Positions 26,656-40,613 of a stretch of DNA of 64,000 bases are shown here, piece by piece. Position 1 is the first letter of the stretch. Each line of letters opens with the position of its first letter. A program made the translations under genes and the position numbers. The DNA is from Rhabdornis inornatus (Eukaryota > Chordata > Aves > Passeriformes > Rhabdornithidae): the NCBI GenBank assembly GCA_013397075.1, contig VWZS01002869.1, positions 1,281,267 to 1,345,266 on the forward strand. The letters are read 5' to 3'. Below the pieces are notes generated by a model, which saw nothing but the letters and a program-made list of their open reading frames with translations, was not told where the DNA came from and made no database searches.

Positions 26656-28100
26656 ACTAGTAAAACACAATGCACTAATTGGGGAAAAGGTCAGCCAAGA
26701 AATAGAATAAAATTTTGGTGGGGTATTAGGAATTAAGAATCCAATATATTTAATGGTGGTTTATGCACTTTAGCCCAGATATTCCTAAGTGGCCAGTATT
26801 TTGGATGCCTATCAAAGGCTGAATTGTATTCTGACTCAAGATAGATCTGCAGGGGCTTAACATCTTTAAACTCTGATCTCAGCCTTTGCCAGATGAGTAC
26901 CCAAACTGATGAACTACTGCTTGGAAATTATGTGTGTAAACTGATTGAGTGCATAGGACAGTGAAATGTATATCAGACTTTCTTTTGGTTTTGTAAATTA
27001 TTCTGGTAAATTTTAAAGGAATGGTTTTCTCTGTAGTTTCTTGCCCTTGTAATTTTTCAGTGATCTTATTACTTGTTAACAGAGTTGATTTTCTGCTTTA
27101 GTTTCAAGTGAATTTGAGTAATTAATGTGATGGCCCCTTCATTTTGATTTCTTACACTGTGTTAGATTGAGGGGAGGGGTAAAAAAAATCATGATCTGTT
27201 TTGTTTCTGGAGGACACTGTGAACATGTGAACTATCTGCAGCTGCCCTTGAAAAAGGGCAGTGATTTATTGAGGAAAACTGAATTGCAAAACCTTTTTTC
27301 TCCCCAAAATCAACAGCTTGACTGAGTTTAAATAACTGACTTTTCATATCCTTTCATCACACACAAAGACCTAATCCTGAGACTACTTGAGCCACCAATG
27401 TAGGCTGTGGCGGAGACCACCACTGAATGTGCCATTCCCTTCTCACTACACACAAAACACATTGACTGCAGCTTTATGAAGTGAAAATACTGAAGAAAAG
27501 GAAAATGTGAAGGAGGTGTCCACAGTCATTTCTTAAAAAAGAAAGTAGAGAAAGGGGAAAAAAAAAGCTGCTGCATCTGGATATTAGGAACAAAAAGTGC
27601 CTCAGACTGGAATAATAGCTTGGGTCACTTGCTTTCGTATGTGCACAAGAGTGGAACTGCCGTTCCTTGTTTCAGTACCACTGACCCCTGCATTTTATTG
27701 TGTGAGGATGTCAGGGAAAGTGTGTAGAAGGAATTCCAGGATCTTTTAGTTCAACAATGACGTTGTTATTTTGTGCTTTCTGTGAGAGGTGAGATTCCTG
27801 AGGAGTTTGTTGTGTTGTTTTTTCCAGTTTAGCTGAGTTTAGTCTGTATGCATGTATGAGTTTTAACAGGTATTTTTATACATTTAAGAATAATTCTTTC
27901 CATGTGTTTGCATGTGTGTATTCAAAATATGATCATAAGCATGTTGTAAGAAAATAACCAGTAGTGGGATCTGTGTTAAATGTCAGCATACTCTGTTGAG
28001 CCTGGTGCATAGTGCAGACCTATGGCTTGGATATCTTGGATACTTGTTAGCTTCCCTTCTGCTCAATCATGGTAGTTTTACTGTGCTGAGGTTTAAATGA

Positions 28101-28117
28101 AAAATAAATAAATAAAT
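28101..28117. repeat. (AAAT)n short tandem repeat
   Basis: About four tandem AAAT units lie in intron 20. A similar shorter AAAT tract occurs near 25088. Confidence 0.85.
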
Positions 28118-28912
28118 GAAACACAAAACAGTTGCCTGGTAACACTTGACAACTGAAACCTTAGAGGACTTTTTCTTGCTGTACCTTCCCAAGATGCATA
28201 TTACAGGGCATCTGGCTATTTCATATGAAAGACCAGTTAAAACCTAAAGAAAAACAATAGGGGTATGTATTTTTTCATAGGTAACTTTGAGCTCTAATTT
28301 CTGAAAAGGTTAAAATGATCATTGCAATAAGATCCTAATTTTTGCTGTGGTCATGCAGGATTCGCATGTGCTTTCAGTTTTGGTGTTTTTTTAAATAAAC
28401 CCATGTCTTGTTAAAAAGAAAAACAAGCAAACAAATACAAGGGGTAGGAGGTAGTGGAGGAAGAGGAAGCTTGGGTTGCATTTGTGTCTCCAAGACCAAC
28501 ATGCAGAAGCTGTGAGTTTAGCACAGACACTTGTCTAAATAATGCAGTTTTTTATTGGCCTTTTCTTCCTCTCTCCTTGAATGTCTTGGTCGTTAAATCT
28601 CAGTAGCCAATTAGTCTTGCTGATGGTGACCAGCAGTTGGAGATATTCTATGCCAAAGCTATTGCTATTCTTTATTTTGTACCTGTCATCGCATTCCTTT
28701 GAACAGAAGGGTCAGTATCTTGCATCATACAGACTGCATATTAACTCAGATTGGTGGTGTGTGTACAGGATAAATTGTGTGAAGTCTGGCATCACTGCTA
28801 ATGGGTAGATTCCTGTTTATATATGGACCTTGGTTTTCCAGGAAAGGCTAACGTCTGTTCTCACTATAGTGGCTTTGTATCCCCAGCCTAAGCCTTTGCC
28901 TCACCCTCTTAT

Positions 28913-28975
28913 CTTTTAAATTTTTTAAAATATTTTTTATATTTTATATTTTTTATATTCTATTTATGTTCATTT
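28913..28975. repeat. AT-rich low-complexity stretch
   Basis: The sequence consists almost only of A and T, with repeated TTTTTATATT-like words, in intron 20. No specific element is recognised. Confidence 0.85.
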
Positions 28976-31900
28976 GTAGAATTTTTATAAGAATAGGTGT
29001 GCATGCAATTCTTCACACATCAGTGTCAAGGCAGCCGAGATCGCTACTGTAACAAAGCTAATTTGTGTAGGAACATAATGTAACTGCTTTAATATTTTAG
29101 GGTGTTTACTTACTTGGTATTAATGAAATTTGAAGATGCAACCCTTTATCTAACATGGGAAAGAAGGTAAATAATACTGAAAATGTGGTGTCATTGTCTT
29201 CTTGTCCTCTTGCCTCTTTTACTGCTTTTCTTGTTTTTCTTAACTCATTTCCTTTTAGTTTTTTCACTTCTCCATCTATTTGGTAAAAGTAGGTCATAGT
29301 TTTGTCCTAGGCTCCTTTTATTTTCTCATTGAAATGTGGAATACAGGTGGTATGAATATAGTGCTCTGAAAAATAAAGCTAGCTTTCAATTAGTGAAATT
29401 ATGTCTTCTCTTTTTCTGAGCATATGAGCATTGTGAGGTGCAGTCTTTATCCTAATTTCTCTAATATTTGAGCAGATTGAGGTAGTTGTTCTTGCAGTAT
29501 TTTGATAGTTGGAACCTGTAAATACAAAATTACATCCAGGTTGAAATAATCTCTTCTCCAAATGGGCTTCTCTGTTTTCTTTTATCAGATTGCTTTCAAT
29601 ATATTTTCAGATAATAGAAAGCAGGACAGTTGTGTGAAAGTCGAGTGATGTTCCCCCTGTTCTCTGTAGTTTGGAAATTTCCTTACTTTGGTTAAGGTGT
29701 AATTTGTAAAAGTTCCAGAAAGAGATCCTATTGGTTTGGGGCCGTTCATATCTGTTGGAAGGTGTTTTCTCGTTTGCTTTTCTTTGTGTGAAAGAAGGCA
29801 AAGAAATAATCTGTAAGTGTATTTATGTATGCAAGTGAACTTATATTCTGCAGTTTTCTCCTTTTCCTTTTGGTCCTTCTTTGTGTGTATACTACTGCTG
29901 TTTTCAGTGCCAGAGTGGGAATTTTCATTATTAATGTTTATAGGAATTTCCCTGACTTTTTGAGCATTATTGCAACCTATCATATCTGTGTCAGACTAGT
30001 GATTAGTTTTAAGATTTCTGAAAATCATTAACATTTCTAACACTTTACCGTGCTAGAAATATTTTAATTCTGCTGTCAGTCACAGAGTGTAACAATCCTA
30101 TTCCAAATGGTGATAAGTACAAATCTTCTAGATTGCCTTAAACTACTGATACACTATAGATAGGACAATGTCTGCTTACAAACAAATTCGGATTTCACTG
30201 TTTGGCAAAAGGATTGGAGATTCCACTTTTGATTCAAGAAGGAAGGAGAAACTTGGAGGCCATTTGAATTACTAAGCCATGTAGCTGACATGTCTATATG
30301 CGTGTGTTAAATCATTATTCGTATTTATGCCCAAAACAAACATGTGAGACAAGGAATTATCTTTAGCAAAACTAGAGACTTTGTCTCACAGAAATATTCT
30401 GCCAGGGCTGTGCGTGCATCTGCACAATATAAGAACGTTTTTCTTGCTGAAGCTGATACTGTAGCTACTTGGTGAACTCTGCGGCTGATTTGAAAATTCC
30501 AGACGAGTTTGTTCATCAAAAGGTAGAGGAGACTGCAGTGTAGGCAGGTCTGTACAACAAAAGATGAAAATTCAGGTGGTAACTGGACGTCATAAGTCTT
30601 TTTGTTGCATCTTTGTATTGCATCTACATTACAGGACATTTTTGTATTCTTTAAAAAAAATTGATTCATTTGGATTGTACTCCTGAAATACAAAAGTCTG
30701 TGTCTTTAGAAAGGCTTTTTCAAGAGCTTAATAATATCTGTTCCTGAACAGTGGAAGAATAGGATGCTGAGCTATTTAATTTTCTTCCACAATCACATGA
30801 CTAAATCATTTTCTTAATGGTTTTTGAAATCAGTTTAATGTTTAAATAAGTAGAGCTCTCTTGCTATGAACGTCACTTGTATGCTAAAATGAAGGGCTTA
30901 GATCTTCTTATAAAACTGCTGGGTTTGGTACTTGATTCAGTTGCCAACCCTTTTGTCAAACTCGACATAACACTTAGAAAAATAATTTTTCAATTTTCTC
31001 ACTAATAGTCTGGATTTTGGGATGAGATCAAACTTAACTGTCAGTTACTTACTTTTGTAAGTGTGCCTTTGTTGATGGTTTGTGATAAATAAAGCTTCTG
31101 AAAAAATCTTCCTGATGGTTTGCTGCATATTTGTGGCACATAAAGAATGAGCACACACTTAGGACAGTAAATGATGTTTATTCTTGGCCAAGGAATTTTC
31201 TCTTTACTCACTGGGTTCTGGATGTGCACAGAACAGCTGGACTGGGTGAAATCTGCTGGTGGTGGAGTGGGGCTGGTGCTGGTTAGTTTAAATATGCTGA
31301 AAGCATCAGACCACTGTTCAGCTTTTTGGAGCTGAGTCACTAGCCATCATGAAGTACTGAGAAATTATGAGTCAGGAGTTTATTTTGGATAGAAAAGTTG
31401 TATTTTATAGCCCTATCAAAGTGGCAAAGCTCTGGGGAAGTTAAAGGAAAAAATGCCAGGGACAGGTTAGAAAGCACTTTTTTGATATCTACTGTGAAAC
31501 AGTGTGATCTGAAGGAAACAGAAGGTGGTTTTATTTCTTAGGATACCTAATGCTGTAGTCCTTAGTATTTTTCATGGTTTTCATTTAACTGGGGCAGAGA
31601 GGCTCTTGTTGTGCTTACAGAAATATGAGTAGTTCTTCATTTCACCTAAAAATAAATACATGAATACGGTATTTCTAGATAGCAAGAACAATAAAATGCT
31701 TAAAAGCTTGTAGTTGATGTAAGGCTGAAGAGCTGTGTTACTGTGGAATTGTTACTCTCTTTAACAGAGGAGCCCACAGTTTAAATGTAGCACAAAGCTT
31801 TTGAAGTTGACTTCTGGTGAGAGTTAGACTTGGCTGAGCAGAAAAGGTCATGCAGTTGAAAATGAGGTATTCTTGAGGAGGGTGCACAGATGCTCTGGCA

Positions 31901-33200
31901 TTATGGCCATGAGGGACAAGAGACCTGAGGAGGAAAGTATAGGGCTCAAACACAAAATTTGCAAAACTGTGACATGTGGGGCGGCAGATCACAGTTTTGC
32001 TAAACATTTTAAGGAACTGCAAAAAAAAAGTGCATAGCGTGGGTGAAAAGGTGATATCATCATTAGCTCAGAGGAATTCTTCACAGGAAGAGTGGACAGT
32101 GTTTCAGCAAGTTAATTAATGGACATGAACTAATGCCATCAGTGATGTGTCTAGGTCAGTGGTTTTTATCCAGCAGTGGCAATAGGAGATGCTGTTTGTG
32201 GAGGGCATGAGCTACTTTCTGTTATCCTTTCCCTGTTTAGTACCCCAGCACTCACAGTTTTGTACTGGGGATGTCAAAAGGCCTAACTTCTCCCAGCTTA
32301 ACTTTTCCCAGTCCTTTTACTGTGCATTTTTTTGCATCATTTTCTATTGGCTTGTAAGATCTGCCTCTTACATCCTAATAACCTGAGAACAGCAAGATAT
32401 TTTTTTGGTTTTTTTTTTCTCATTCTATGTATGTGTTCTCCATAGTTATCACTGAAATAAAATCTGCTTTTAAAAAGGTTTTTTAAGTGGGATAAAACTG
32501 AGACAAAGACCGGTGAATCAGCATCTGCTGGTAAAGTGCTAAATATATGAATAAAGAACAAAGTGGAAAATACACCACTTGTAGCAGTACTAAGGAGTAA
32601 AATACCCATTGTTGAATCAAATGTTTTGATTTCATAAGACTCTGTGCTCACTGGGGCTGTCTTGGGTTTATATAGCTGGGGAAACATTATGGGAATTACT
32701 TCTAAGAGGTAGAAGGGGAGCAGAAATTGTCAAGCCATTCTTTATTTTCCTTATAAAATATCAGTTATTTGACGCAAGAAACTGATAGGGGAGATGCAAA
32801 AATGAATTGTTCTGGAAATATTGAAGCAAGTGCAACAGCCAGCAAAGCAGCCACACTTGGCAATGGTGGTGAATACTGGAGGCACAACCCCTCTCAATTA
32901 ATATTATGGAAAAGGGGTGCTTTCTGCTACCTGAGGAGTGACTCTGGGAGTGTTGGGTGATGCCAGACATTTTTCTGTAGCGTTTCAGGCAGGTTCTGGC
33001 AAGAGCTGTCAAGAAAGCAAATGTATGTGTGCATGTTCTACACTCACTGATTAATGCTGTTTCCTCAAGCTACCATGTAAAGTTGTGCTCGGCATGAGGT
33101 GTTCCACAGGAAGATAAAACATATTTTTCATGGTACAAATTCCACTGTAGTTTATGTGAATAGTTCTTGTATGGGACTTTTTGTCCCTTAGGAAAAGCAC

Positions 33201-33234
33201 AGTATAAGACTATAAGAACAGTATAAGAATATAG
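33201..33234. repeat. Degenerate TATAAGA short tandem repeat
   Basis: The words AGTATAAGA, CTATAAGAA, AGTATAAGA and ATATAG follow each other with small spacers. This appears to be a decayed minisatellite of about 8-10 bp units. Confidence 0.7.
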
Positions 33235-35859
33235 CCAAGGCCTATTCACAGGAGAAGTGACAATCAGTGCTATTGAACAGCAAAAACATATTAACTTTTT
33301 GTAGCATTCATACTGGGAGATCACAGTGAAGTTATGACTAACTGTGTGTAACTTCAGGAAGAAGACCTCTCGCTTCTCTATAGATCCTCATTGCAAAGTT
33401 GTGACTTGCTGCCCAAATCATTGAGAACACACTTCTGTGCAGATGTTCTTAGGGGGCACAAGGTGCAATAAACAAAGAGCACTTCAGAAAATCAAAGATC
33501 CTGCTCAAGATTTTGCTGCTTATAAATACAAAAATATATTGTCCACAGCCATTTACAAGAATGGCTGTTGGCACCGTCATTTTGTGTATGACAGTATTGG
33601 TTTCCGTGTACAGTGGTTATGAGCAGGAGCTGCATGCCTAAGTAGAGGCGGTAGCTTTGGCTCTGATGAAAGCTTGTTTTTCCATGGAAAGCCTGTATTA
33701 GCTGGGAGTAACTTACTACTGTGGCCAAATAGCCCTGGCAAAAAACTTCTTACATGAGTGGAGATAGTTTATTATTAGAAAGAAGATAACCTCTCTTATG
33801 TTGTAGGAATGCAGTGTGGAGTTTTAAGGGATGAGTATTTCAAGTGTCTGTCAGAATCACCAAGTCCAGGGCTCGGTTATATGTCTGTTTCTAAAGCATC
33901 ATATCTGGAACATATATCAGACAATGTACAGACTGTGATTTTTGAAAACTGCTGTTACAGTCAAGTTCTGCATGAGACAGTTAAGTCTCCTGGCCCAGGG
34001 TGCCCAGAGAACCTATTTCTATCCCTTCTTGTAGGGTAAGAGATTATTGATGATAGGATGCTGTTTGAATATGAGAGTGGTGGCAATGCCAACGTATTAA
34101 AGAAAACACCCTTTTTATTATAAGGTCACTTGTTAAAGAACAATTGCACGCAGTTCGCCGTGGCCTCAAACAAATATTAAGGCTTCTCACTTAATGACAA
34201 AATGTATGCCAAGTCAAATGAATGAGCATGTTGGTGGCACAGAAAACATTTGCCCTGAGGAGCTCAGTATATGCTTGTTCACTTGGAAAAAGAGCGATCC
34301 GGAAGGACTGTCTTGTAGAGACGAATACAAATAGGAGGTGCTAGCATTAAGGATGTGACTGAAAATTTTGAATACATTTCTGTGGTGTGTCTGGCAGGTA
34401 TGTTCAACCCATTTGCAGTGACATATTGATTTAGCTAGGTAACCCCTTGTTGACTAATTGCAAATAGCAGGATTCAGAGGAGGAGAGAGCGTCTCTCAGG
34501 AGATAAGATGAAATTGCTCTTCTTGAAGCTTTTAGAGCTGGCAGTATTTAGTTCTTACTTTCTACGTTCAGTTTATCTGAAATTATAATTTTGATTTCTT
34601 CTCCAGCTGTATCTTTTTTTTTTTCCCTTTCAGTGCAATGGTTGTCGTGGTCTTTAAATTCCAAATTTTCTCGTAGATGCACATTTTCCTAAGGCTGAAT
34701 CAACACTGACTGAGAGCTGTCATTACTGTCAAAGATTGCTGTCCTTGGTTGCTTTAGAAAAGGACATTGTCAGAGATGTTGCTTAAATATTGTATATCTC
34801 ATGTGTTCTCCTGTGCTCATAAATCTTCATTGCATTTTTGCTGAAGACAAATGTGTTCCTGGCAGTTTGATGCAAGCAATAGTATAAACAACTATATATA
34901 CTTATTTTTAACCTGTTCCAAAAGAAAACCCATAAATTTTATTTAAAATGTAGTTTGAAGACAAGACTGCTCATCTTAGCTGCTTTAAGTGAGTAAAATG
35001 AAGTAGAATTGTTTAGGTGCTAGTTTCTCTTTGGATGTTTCCTGTGGTTTTTTGTAATAAAGGGGAAAAATGCAGAAAATCTGCACTGTGGTTCTGGGTG
35101 GAGCTGGCCTGAGTAAAGTGTTTATCACTCTGATCTTCTCATTGCAATGTCATCTTCCCAGGGAAACTTGTCTTCTGGTGTCCCAGTGTAACCAGCCACC
35201 TGTGCAGTTTTTCTTTCTACAGACGTGCAGGTCAGTCAGTCCAGACAGTCTGGTTTGAAAAAGCCTGTTTGAAGAAATAAAAAAGCATTGAAGGATAAAG
35301 AAAATGTCAGCACTGGATTAGGGATTGATTGTGCATGAGTTATTTGGCAGAGTCAACAAGGAAATAATTTCAGTCAGGGATAGGGGAGAAGGAGGAGGAA
35401 AGATGATGCCAAGCAAGTATGAACAGAGTGGGGTTTTGTATTTTCTTGACCTGGCTTTACTTCAGACAGCACAGCCTGACTGAGAGTGCCCTAAGTTAAT
35501 GCAGTGAAGGTTCAAACTGAAATCGAGGACATGTGCCTTTGCTGTTATTAAATTAGTGTGGCTTTGTGGCAGTTCCATGGGCTAATATACTCCTTGGGAG
35601 TGTATATTGGGGCCCAGGGAGTAGCATTTAGGAATTGGGGCTGAGTAGGTGTACTTGGCTTCTGCTTAAGTGTGGGTAAAACCAATCCTGGAATGCTGCA
35701 GTTCTTAGATGGGATTTGACTGTAGATTCAGTCATCAAAATTTAGGCTTGATGTGCTTTAGGTGTTTACTTTGCTGTAGTCGGAGGGCATCAAGTAAATA
35801 CAATTAATGGAGTAGCAAAGTATTCAACCATAGGGTCCTTAGGTATGCATTTAAAGGTT

Positions 35860-35990
35860 AGATGAAGTTACCATCCTTGGACATGTTTAAAAGATGCATA
35901 GACCATGCTTAAGGACATGGTGTAATGGTGGACTTGGCAGTGCTGCATTAAGGATTGGACTCTGATCTTAGTGTCTAAACAATTTTACTA
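35860..35990 (+). mobile_element. CR1 LINE fragment, 3' end, + orientation (different subfamily)
   Basis: The stretch 'ccatccttggacatgtttaaaagatgcatagacc' followed by 'aaggacatggtgtaatggtggacttggcagtgctgcattaaggattggactctgatctta' matches the 3' part of the CR1 subfamily whose consensus reads 'gacatggtttagtggtggacttggcagtgctgggtta'. This differs from the subfamily of the copies at 7110 and 26466. The terminal repeat is lost. Confidence 0.82.
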
Positions 35991-38900
35991 TGCTGTTCAT
36001 CACTTTTTAAACTTCTAAACTAGGACAGGAGTTTGGCTATGTAGGCCACATCTAGACTCCCACAATGAGGTTTCCAAGTCTCACATCCCGTACCCTGGGC
36101 TCCTCTCATTGATTAGAGATCCTATCAGGTCAACAACTGCAAGTCCAGAATAGTGTGGTTCCTATGGTAGTAGGTCCTATACCATGTTTTTCTGTTCTGT
36201 GGTTGTGGTACCACAGAAATACCTGTTACTCCTAGATCAAGACCTGTTTGAGATAGAAACTCCAGAATACCACTCTCAGCAGCTGTAAGAATAGTGGAGA
36301 AGTAGGTCATCAGATGATGAAGGGAAAGCGTGTTTCACAAGTGAACATGCTGATCAGAGCATTCATTTCCCCAGAGGGTTATAGTTGGGTGTGCCTGCTG
36401 CAGTAAAAGAGGAGATTTTTAAGGAAAAAGAAAAAGCCACAGTAAATGGAGTGACTGACCAAATCATGAGGGAAATCTCTCAGGACTCTTGTAAGCAAGA
36501 GGATAACTTCCAACAGCAACAACATGTGCTTTTCTGGGCTCTAGGGATAGACTGTGTGCAGGCTGTGTGTGGGAGATTGATCTTTCTCCAGGGAAACGGA
36601 AGCAGGTTTGAAAGTGGACATTGGACACCATGTCTCCATTTGGAAGCAGTGGTCTTCTCCTGAAACTATCCAGGTCTTTTTGGTCTTGGTAGCCAGGGCA
36701 TGTGTTGTCTTTTGTGCAAGGTAGCCTTGTTTCAGATACCGTGCAGATAGCTGTAAAATGTAATTCATCAGCTTCTGTGTTTTTGTTTTGGTTGCTTTTC
36801 TTTTTTTTCAGTTTGACTGTTACTTTCTAAACAGCCATTACATTTTGAATGCTAAAATTAAGAAATACATTAAAAGGCGCTTGGTTTGTGGACCATATTG
36901 TTTTTATGTAAGAAAATCTTCAAATTTTGATGCAACTTTCCATTGTAAGCTGATTCTGCCGTGAGAAGTCCAGATATGGTAACTTGTGTTACCATTATTG
37001 TCAGCCTGCTGATTATCTTGGGTCCTGAAGCTTGCACACAGTGAATCTGGTAGAAGTTGGGGCAGTCTCCAGCTGCAAAGGTTGGTTGTCTCTTGTGAAA
37101 TTCAGGAGCTAGAACCTTTGCCTTACCTTGCGCAGTGACTACATGATTACAGTCTGCAAATGGTTGTGTCTGGCTTTCAGACTACTTCATTAAGAGTTAA
37201 TTTATATGCAAGTTTGGTTTTAAAAAAAAAACCAACACACATGACTGATCCACCCTATCATAAATTTTTATAATGATAAGGTGGTGCAGGCTCATCTAAA
37301 ATTCCTTCCAAAGGCGGTGTCAGATTTTTACTTTAGTCATCCTAACCATCTTTTCCTTCCCTGTATTTCTGCCATAGCAAGACTTTGTTTACATGAGCTG
37401 GATCTTAATAGTTTTACTCCCACTCCCACCCCCACTGGCACTTTGCAATATATTGTAGATTATCATCACTAAAACTTTAGTTTGGCTTCTTTATTTTTTG
37501 TTAAGAAGCAGTTGTTTTCCTCAGAATTCTTTTCCTTGAAGCAGTTTTCCTCAACATTTGACTTCAGATTTGTGGCTGATGTTATGAGGAGACTGTATAC
37601 TTCAGAAACAGCTTTTTTGTGACTGTCTAGGAAGTGAGGAGAGAGAAGGCAGCAGGTGTATAAAGCAGATACCCAGAGTGAGTTTGGAACAGGAAGGAAG
37701 GAATGGACTTGAGTCTCTGCTGATAAGGATGGAGGTGAGGGAACCTTTAGAAACTAGCCAGCATGTGGATGGCTGGCAGGCTTGGCAGAGATAATGAATA
37801 TTACTGAGGAAGTGGAGATACAGACAGGAGAAAATTTGTAGGAGGTCAGGTATCTTTATGTCCTTTCTGCTCACCCCACGATAAAAAGGAAGTATGTTTA
37901 CAGGGTTCTAAGGAATGCCAGAGAAGTAGAAGGTAGAGAAGGGCTGATGGCAGTGCTGGTGAGGAGCCTGGGTGCTTTGCTTGGTGCTGACACAGCCGTG
38001 TGCATAATTGATCCAGGTGAAAGAAACACCGTGCACTCTCATTGCCACCTTACCTCCCGCTGATGAAATCTAGGTAAAATGTTTATGATCTGCTGTGTGT
38101 ATCTGGAAGGTCAAACAACATGATGCTATCAACACCTTAACCCACCGATGAGCAGTGTAGTGGTAATGCAGCTTCCTCCAGAGCTCCTTTCCCATGCCTA
38201 CCTTTTAGCAATTTTCCTTAATAGAGTTATGAGACCCTAAAATGTGCTTTCAGGATCTATGAGATGGGGGCTATTATGCTGATAAACCTTTCATGAACTA
38301 AGACCTCTAAGCCTAGAGCTGACTCATGCAGTTGTAATGTGTAAGGTGTGTGGTTTACTCTTTGGTCCGGTCAAATTAGGGTAAAGTCAGAGAAGCCTGA
38401 AGGAAAAAAAAGCAAATTTAGGGGTAAGGGTTGTTACTTGGTTTTGGCCTCAGTGCGCTACCAGAAGTGCAGCAGGAAATGCAGTGTTTCATAGACACTT
38501 CTGCTGAAAGTGTTTGAAAACCTAGGTAGCTCTCTGGGTTTTCATCCTTAGCTGTTGTGTTGCTTATATGTGCACTGAGTTGGAAAAGTTAAAGGGACCA
38601 GAAGCATTTTTGCTGCAAGACATGCATTTCTGGCACCCAGTGGTCACTAGCACATTTTGGAATATAAAAATCAGGCAGCCGCAAAATTTAGCTGGAATCC
38701 ACTTCTGTGTTGTATGTGATGATGAAGAAGGTGGCTGCTCTACAGTCCATAAAATGAAAAATTTTTAGAAAATACTGTCATTTCTAAGGAATATGTTAAT
38801 GAGAATAATAGAGGAATTTAATCTTGAGCTAGTTGTCTGGTTTTGGTACAGTATGGGTTTATCTTTGTATGGGTTGGAGTTTTTTCCCCCTTTTTAAGGA

Positions 38901-39822
38901 ACAAATGGGCACACCCTAATTACAGTAAACCAAGGTGCCTACCATACATTCACAACGGGGTTCTGAAAGTTGTTGGTGTGCAGATGATGGTTTTGACTGT
39001 GTATTCAAACTGAAAGTTCGATGGGAGATTTGAAGACTTCTGAAGGAAATCGGGGATTTAATTCAGAAAGCTGGGCCAGAATCCTCTGTCCTAAGCAACA
39101 AAGTTTTCCTCATTATATCTAGCTTCCTAAGAGTAAAGTCAGGTTTACCTCAGCTGTTTCACCAAACTCTAGTAAACCTGGTAGAACCACCCTTTTATGA
39201 CAACTTCCTGCAGTGTGTAACATTTTCTTCTTATTTGTAGCATTTCACAATGCAGTCCTTTGAGAAGAGAAAACCCACTTTTTCCCATTCTGGTTTTCCT
39301 TTCTAAATGGTACAGTGTTGTATTTAGGAAAACATTGCAAGCCTATGTTGAAAGTTTCTCTTCCAACTGTCAAGTCTTTCAACTCAAGCTGAAAGCCAGT
39401 TTTTCACCAGTTTCTTTTTAGCAGGAGTGAAAAAACATATCCTTGATTCACCAAGAAGCTAGGGTCCGTTAAAGATTAGTTGTCCATTACATTGATTATT
39501 TATTACTTTATTACAGCAGCCACAAAATAGTCTACAAAGAAAGACACTAATTTTCAGTCGACCAGCTTTTTAAAGACATATTTTAAAGAACAAATAATGT
39601 GGAAGAAAACCATAAAAAAATAGTCAATTTAGGTATTACTGTAAATTTTCCAAGTTGCTTAAAAATAGATGTTGCTCATATGTTATACAATGCATCCGCT
39701 CTTAAATGTGGTAGTTATGTTTAAATATTTAAGTATTTCAATAGTGTTAAATAGTTTTGTACTTGTTCTAAATTAAATTCTTCTGGCAAAGAGTTTTTTA
39801 TTTTGTTTCTATTGTACTCCAG

Positions 39823-39973
39823 ACTCTCCTACAGATTTTTGGTGTGGTGGCTGTGGCTGTGGCAGTGATTCCTTGGATACTCATCCCCTTAATTCCACTA
39901 TTTATTCTTTTCATTTTTCTTCGACGATATTTCTTAGACACTTCAAGAGATATTAAACGTCTAGAATCCACAA
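39823..39973 (+). CDS. ABCC4: ABCC4 exon (probably exon 21): TM9 end and TM10
   Basis: A 151-bp exon that starts at a codon boundary after TACTCCAG and ends one base into a threonine codon at CAA|gtatgt. It encodes about human residues 846-895. TLLQIFGVVAVAVAV completes TM9. IPWILIPLIPLFILFIFL forms TM10. RRYFLDTSRDIKRLEST follows as the positively charged cytoplasmic extension. Both helices are strongly hydrophobic and unbroken. Compared with the human sequence I remember, changes are conservative, mainly Ile/Val/Leu/Phe exchanges within the membrane. The exon lies 640 bp before the next one. Confidence 0.96.
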
Positions 39974-40613
39974 GTATGTAGTTTGGCGGGACTTAATGTT
40001 AGTTTGAACCCTACTTATTATTATATTAAATGCTAGTATTTTATAGACAGTTCATCAAAGATTTTTTTTTCTTTTGCTATGCAAATAAGTTCCTTATTGC
40101 CTTGGTTCTCAACTAGTGAATTACATGCTTAACTCCTGTTTTGCATAATGATAAACCTAGGGTATGTCAGTTAACTATCTGTAAGTAAAGCTAGTTAAGA
40201 ACATGCTAAGCTGCTGGTCTTTGGGACCTTGCATGCGTATACTAATGGTATTTCTGACCTTATCTGACTCCTGTGCCTGACTTTAGCTTGACTGTGATAT
40301 GGAATATTAAGCGTTATGAATAACAAACATGGGTGCCTAATGCCATTAATAAAGCTCAAAGAATTTCTTCAGTGACAGCTATTGTTAAAAATGTAAGACA
40401 TTTTTGTATAAATTAATCTGCCTGGCTGTCTGACTGATTCTAATGAGTAAGAGGAGAGTAGTTAAAGATATTGCATATTTATTCGAAAAAGATGCAGTAG
40501 AGTAGTTTGTATAGTTAAATATAAAGTGATAGGATTAAAGATTAGTGAGGTACAAGAAGAATTAAATTCTGTCCTTCAGCTATTGTTAAGTTATCTCTCA
40601 TTTCCCTTTGTAG
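39974..40613 (+). other. ABCC4: ABCC4 intron 21 (640 bp, phase 1)
   Basis: A short intron with donor GTATGTAG and acceptor TTTCCCTTTGTAG. It is AT-rich, and I recognise no repeat or other gene in it. Retention would be terminated quickly, since the donor sequence itself reads into TAG in frame. Confidence 0.93.

Larger units (their letters stand above)
22231..39822 (+). other. ABCC4: ABCC4 intron 20 (17.6 kb, phase 0)
   Basis: This is the largest complete intron in the window. It holds a probable CR1 3' remnant (22911-22990, minus), a clear CR1 3' end (26466-26655, minus) and a CR1 3' end (35860-35990, plus). It also holds AT-rich low-complexity DNA at 28913-28975 and a degraded repeat-like stretch near 35450-35830. 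The rest appears to be unique non-coding sequence. No minus-strand gene could be supported. ORFs up to 132 codons occur but look random in composition and match no family I know. The acceptor is TTGTACTCCAG. Confidence 0.88.

Noticed and set aside
33990..34035. Possible CR1 fragment at 'cccagggtgcccagagaacc'
   Set aside because: Only about 20 bases resemble CR1 and the flanks do not continue the match.
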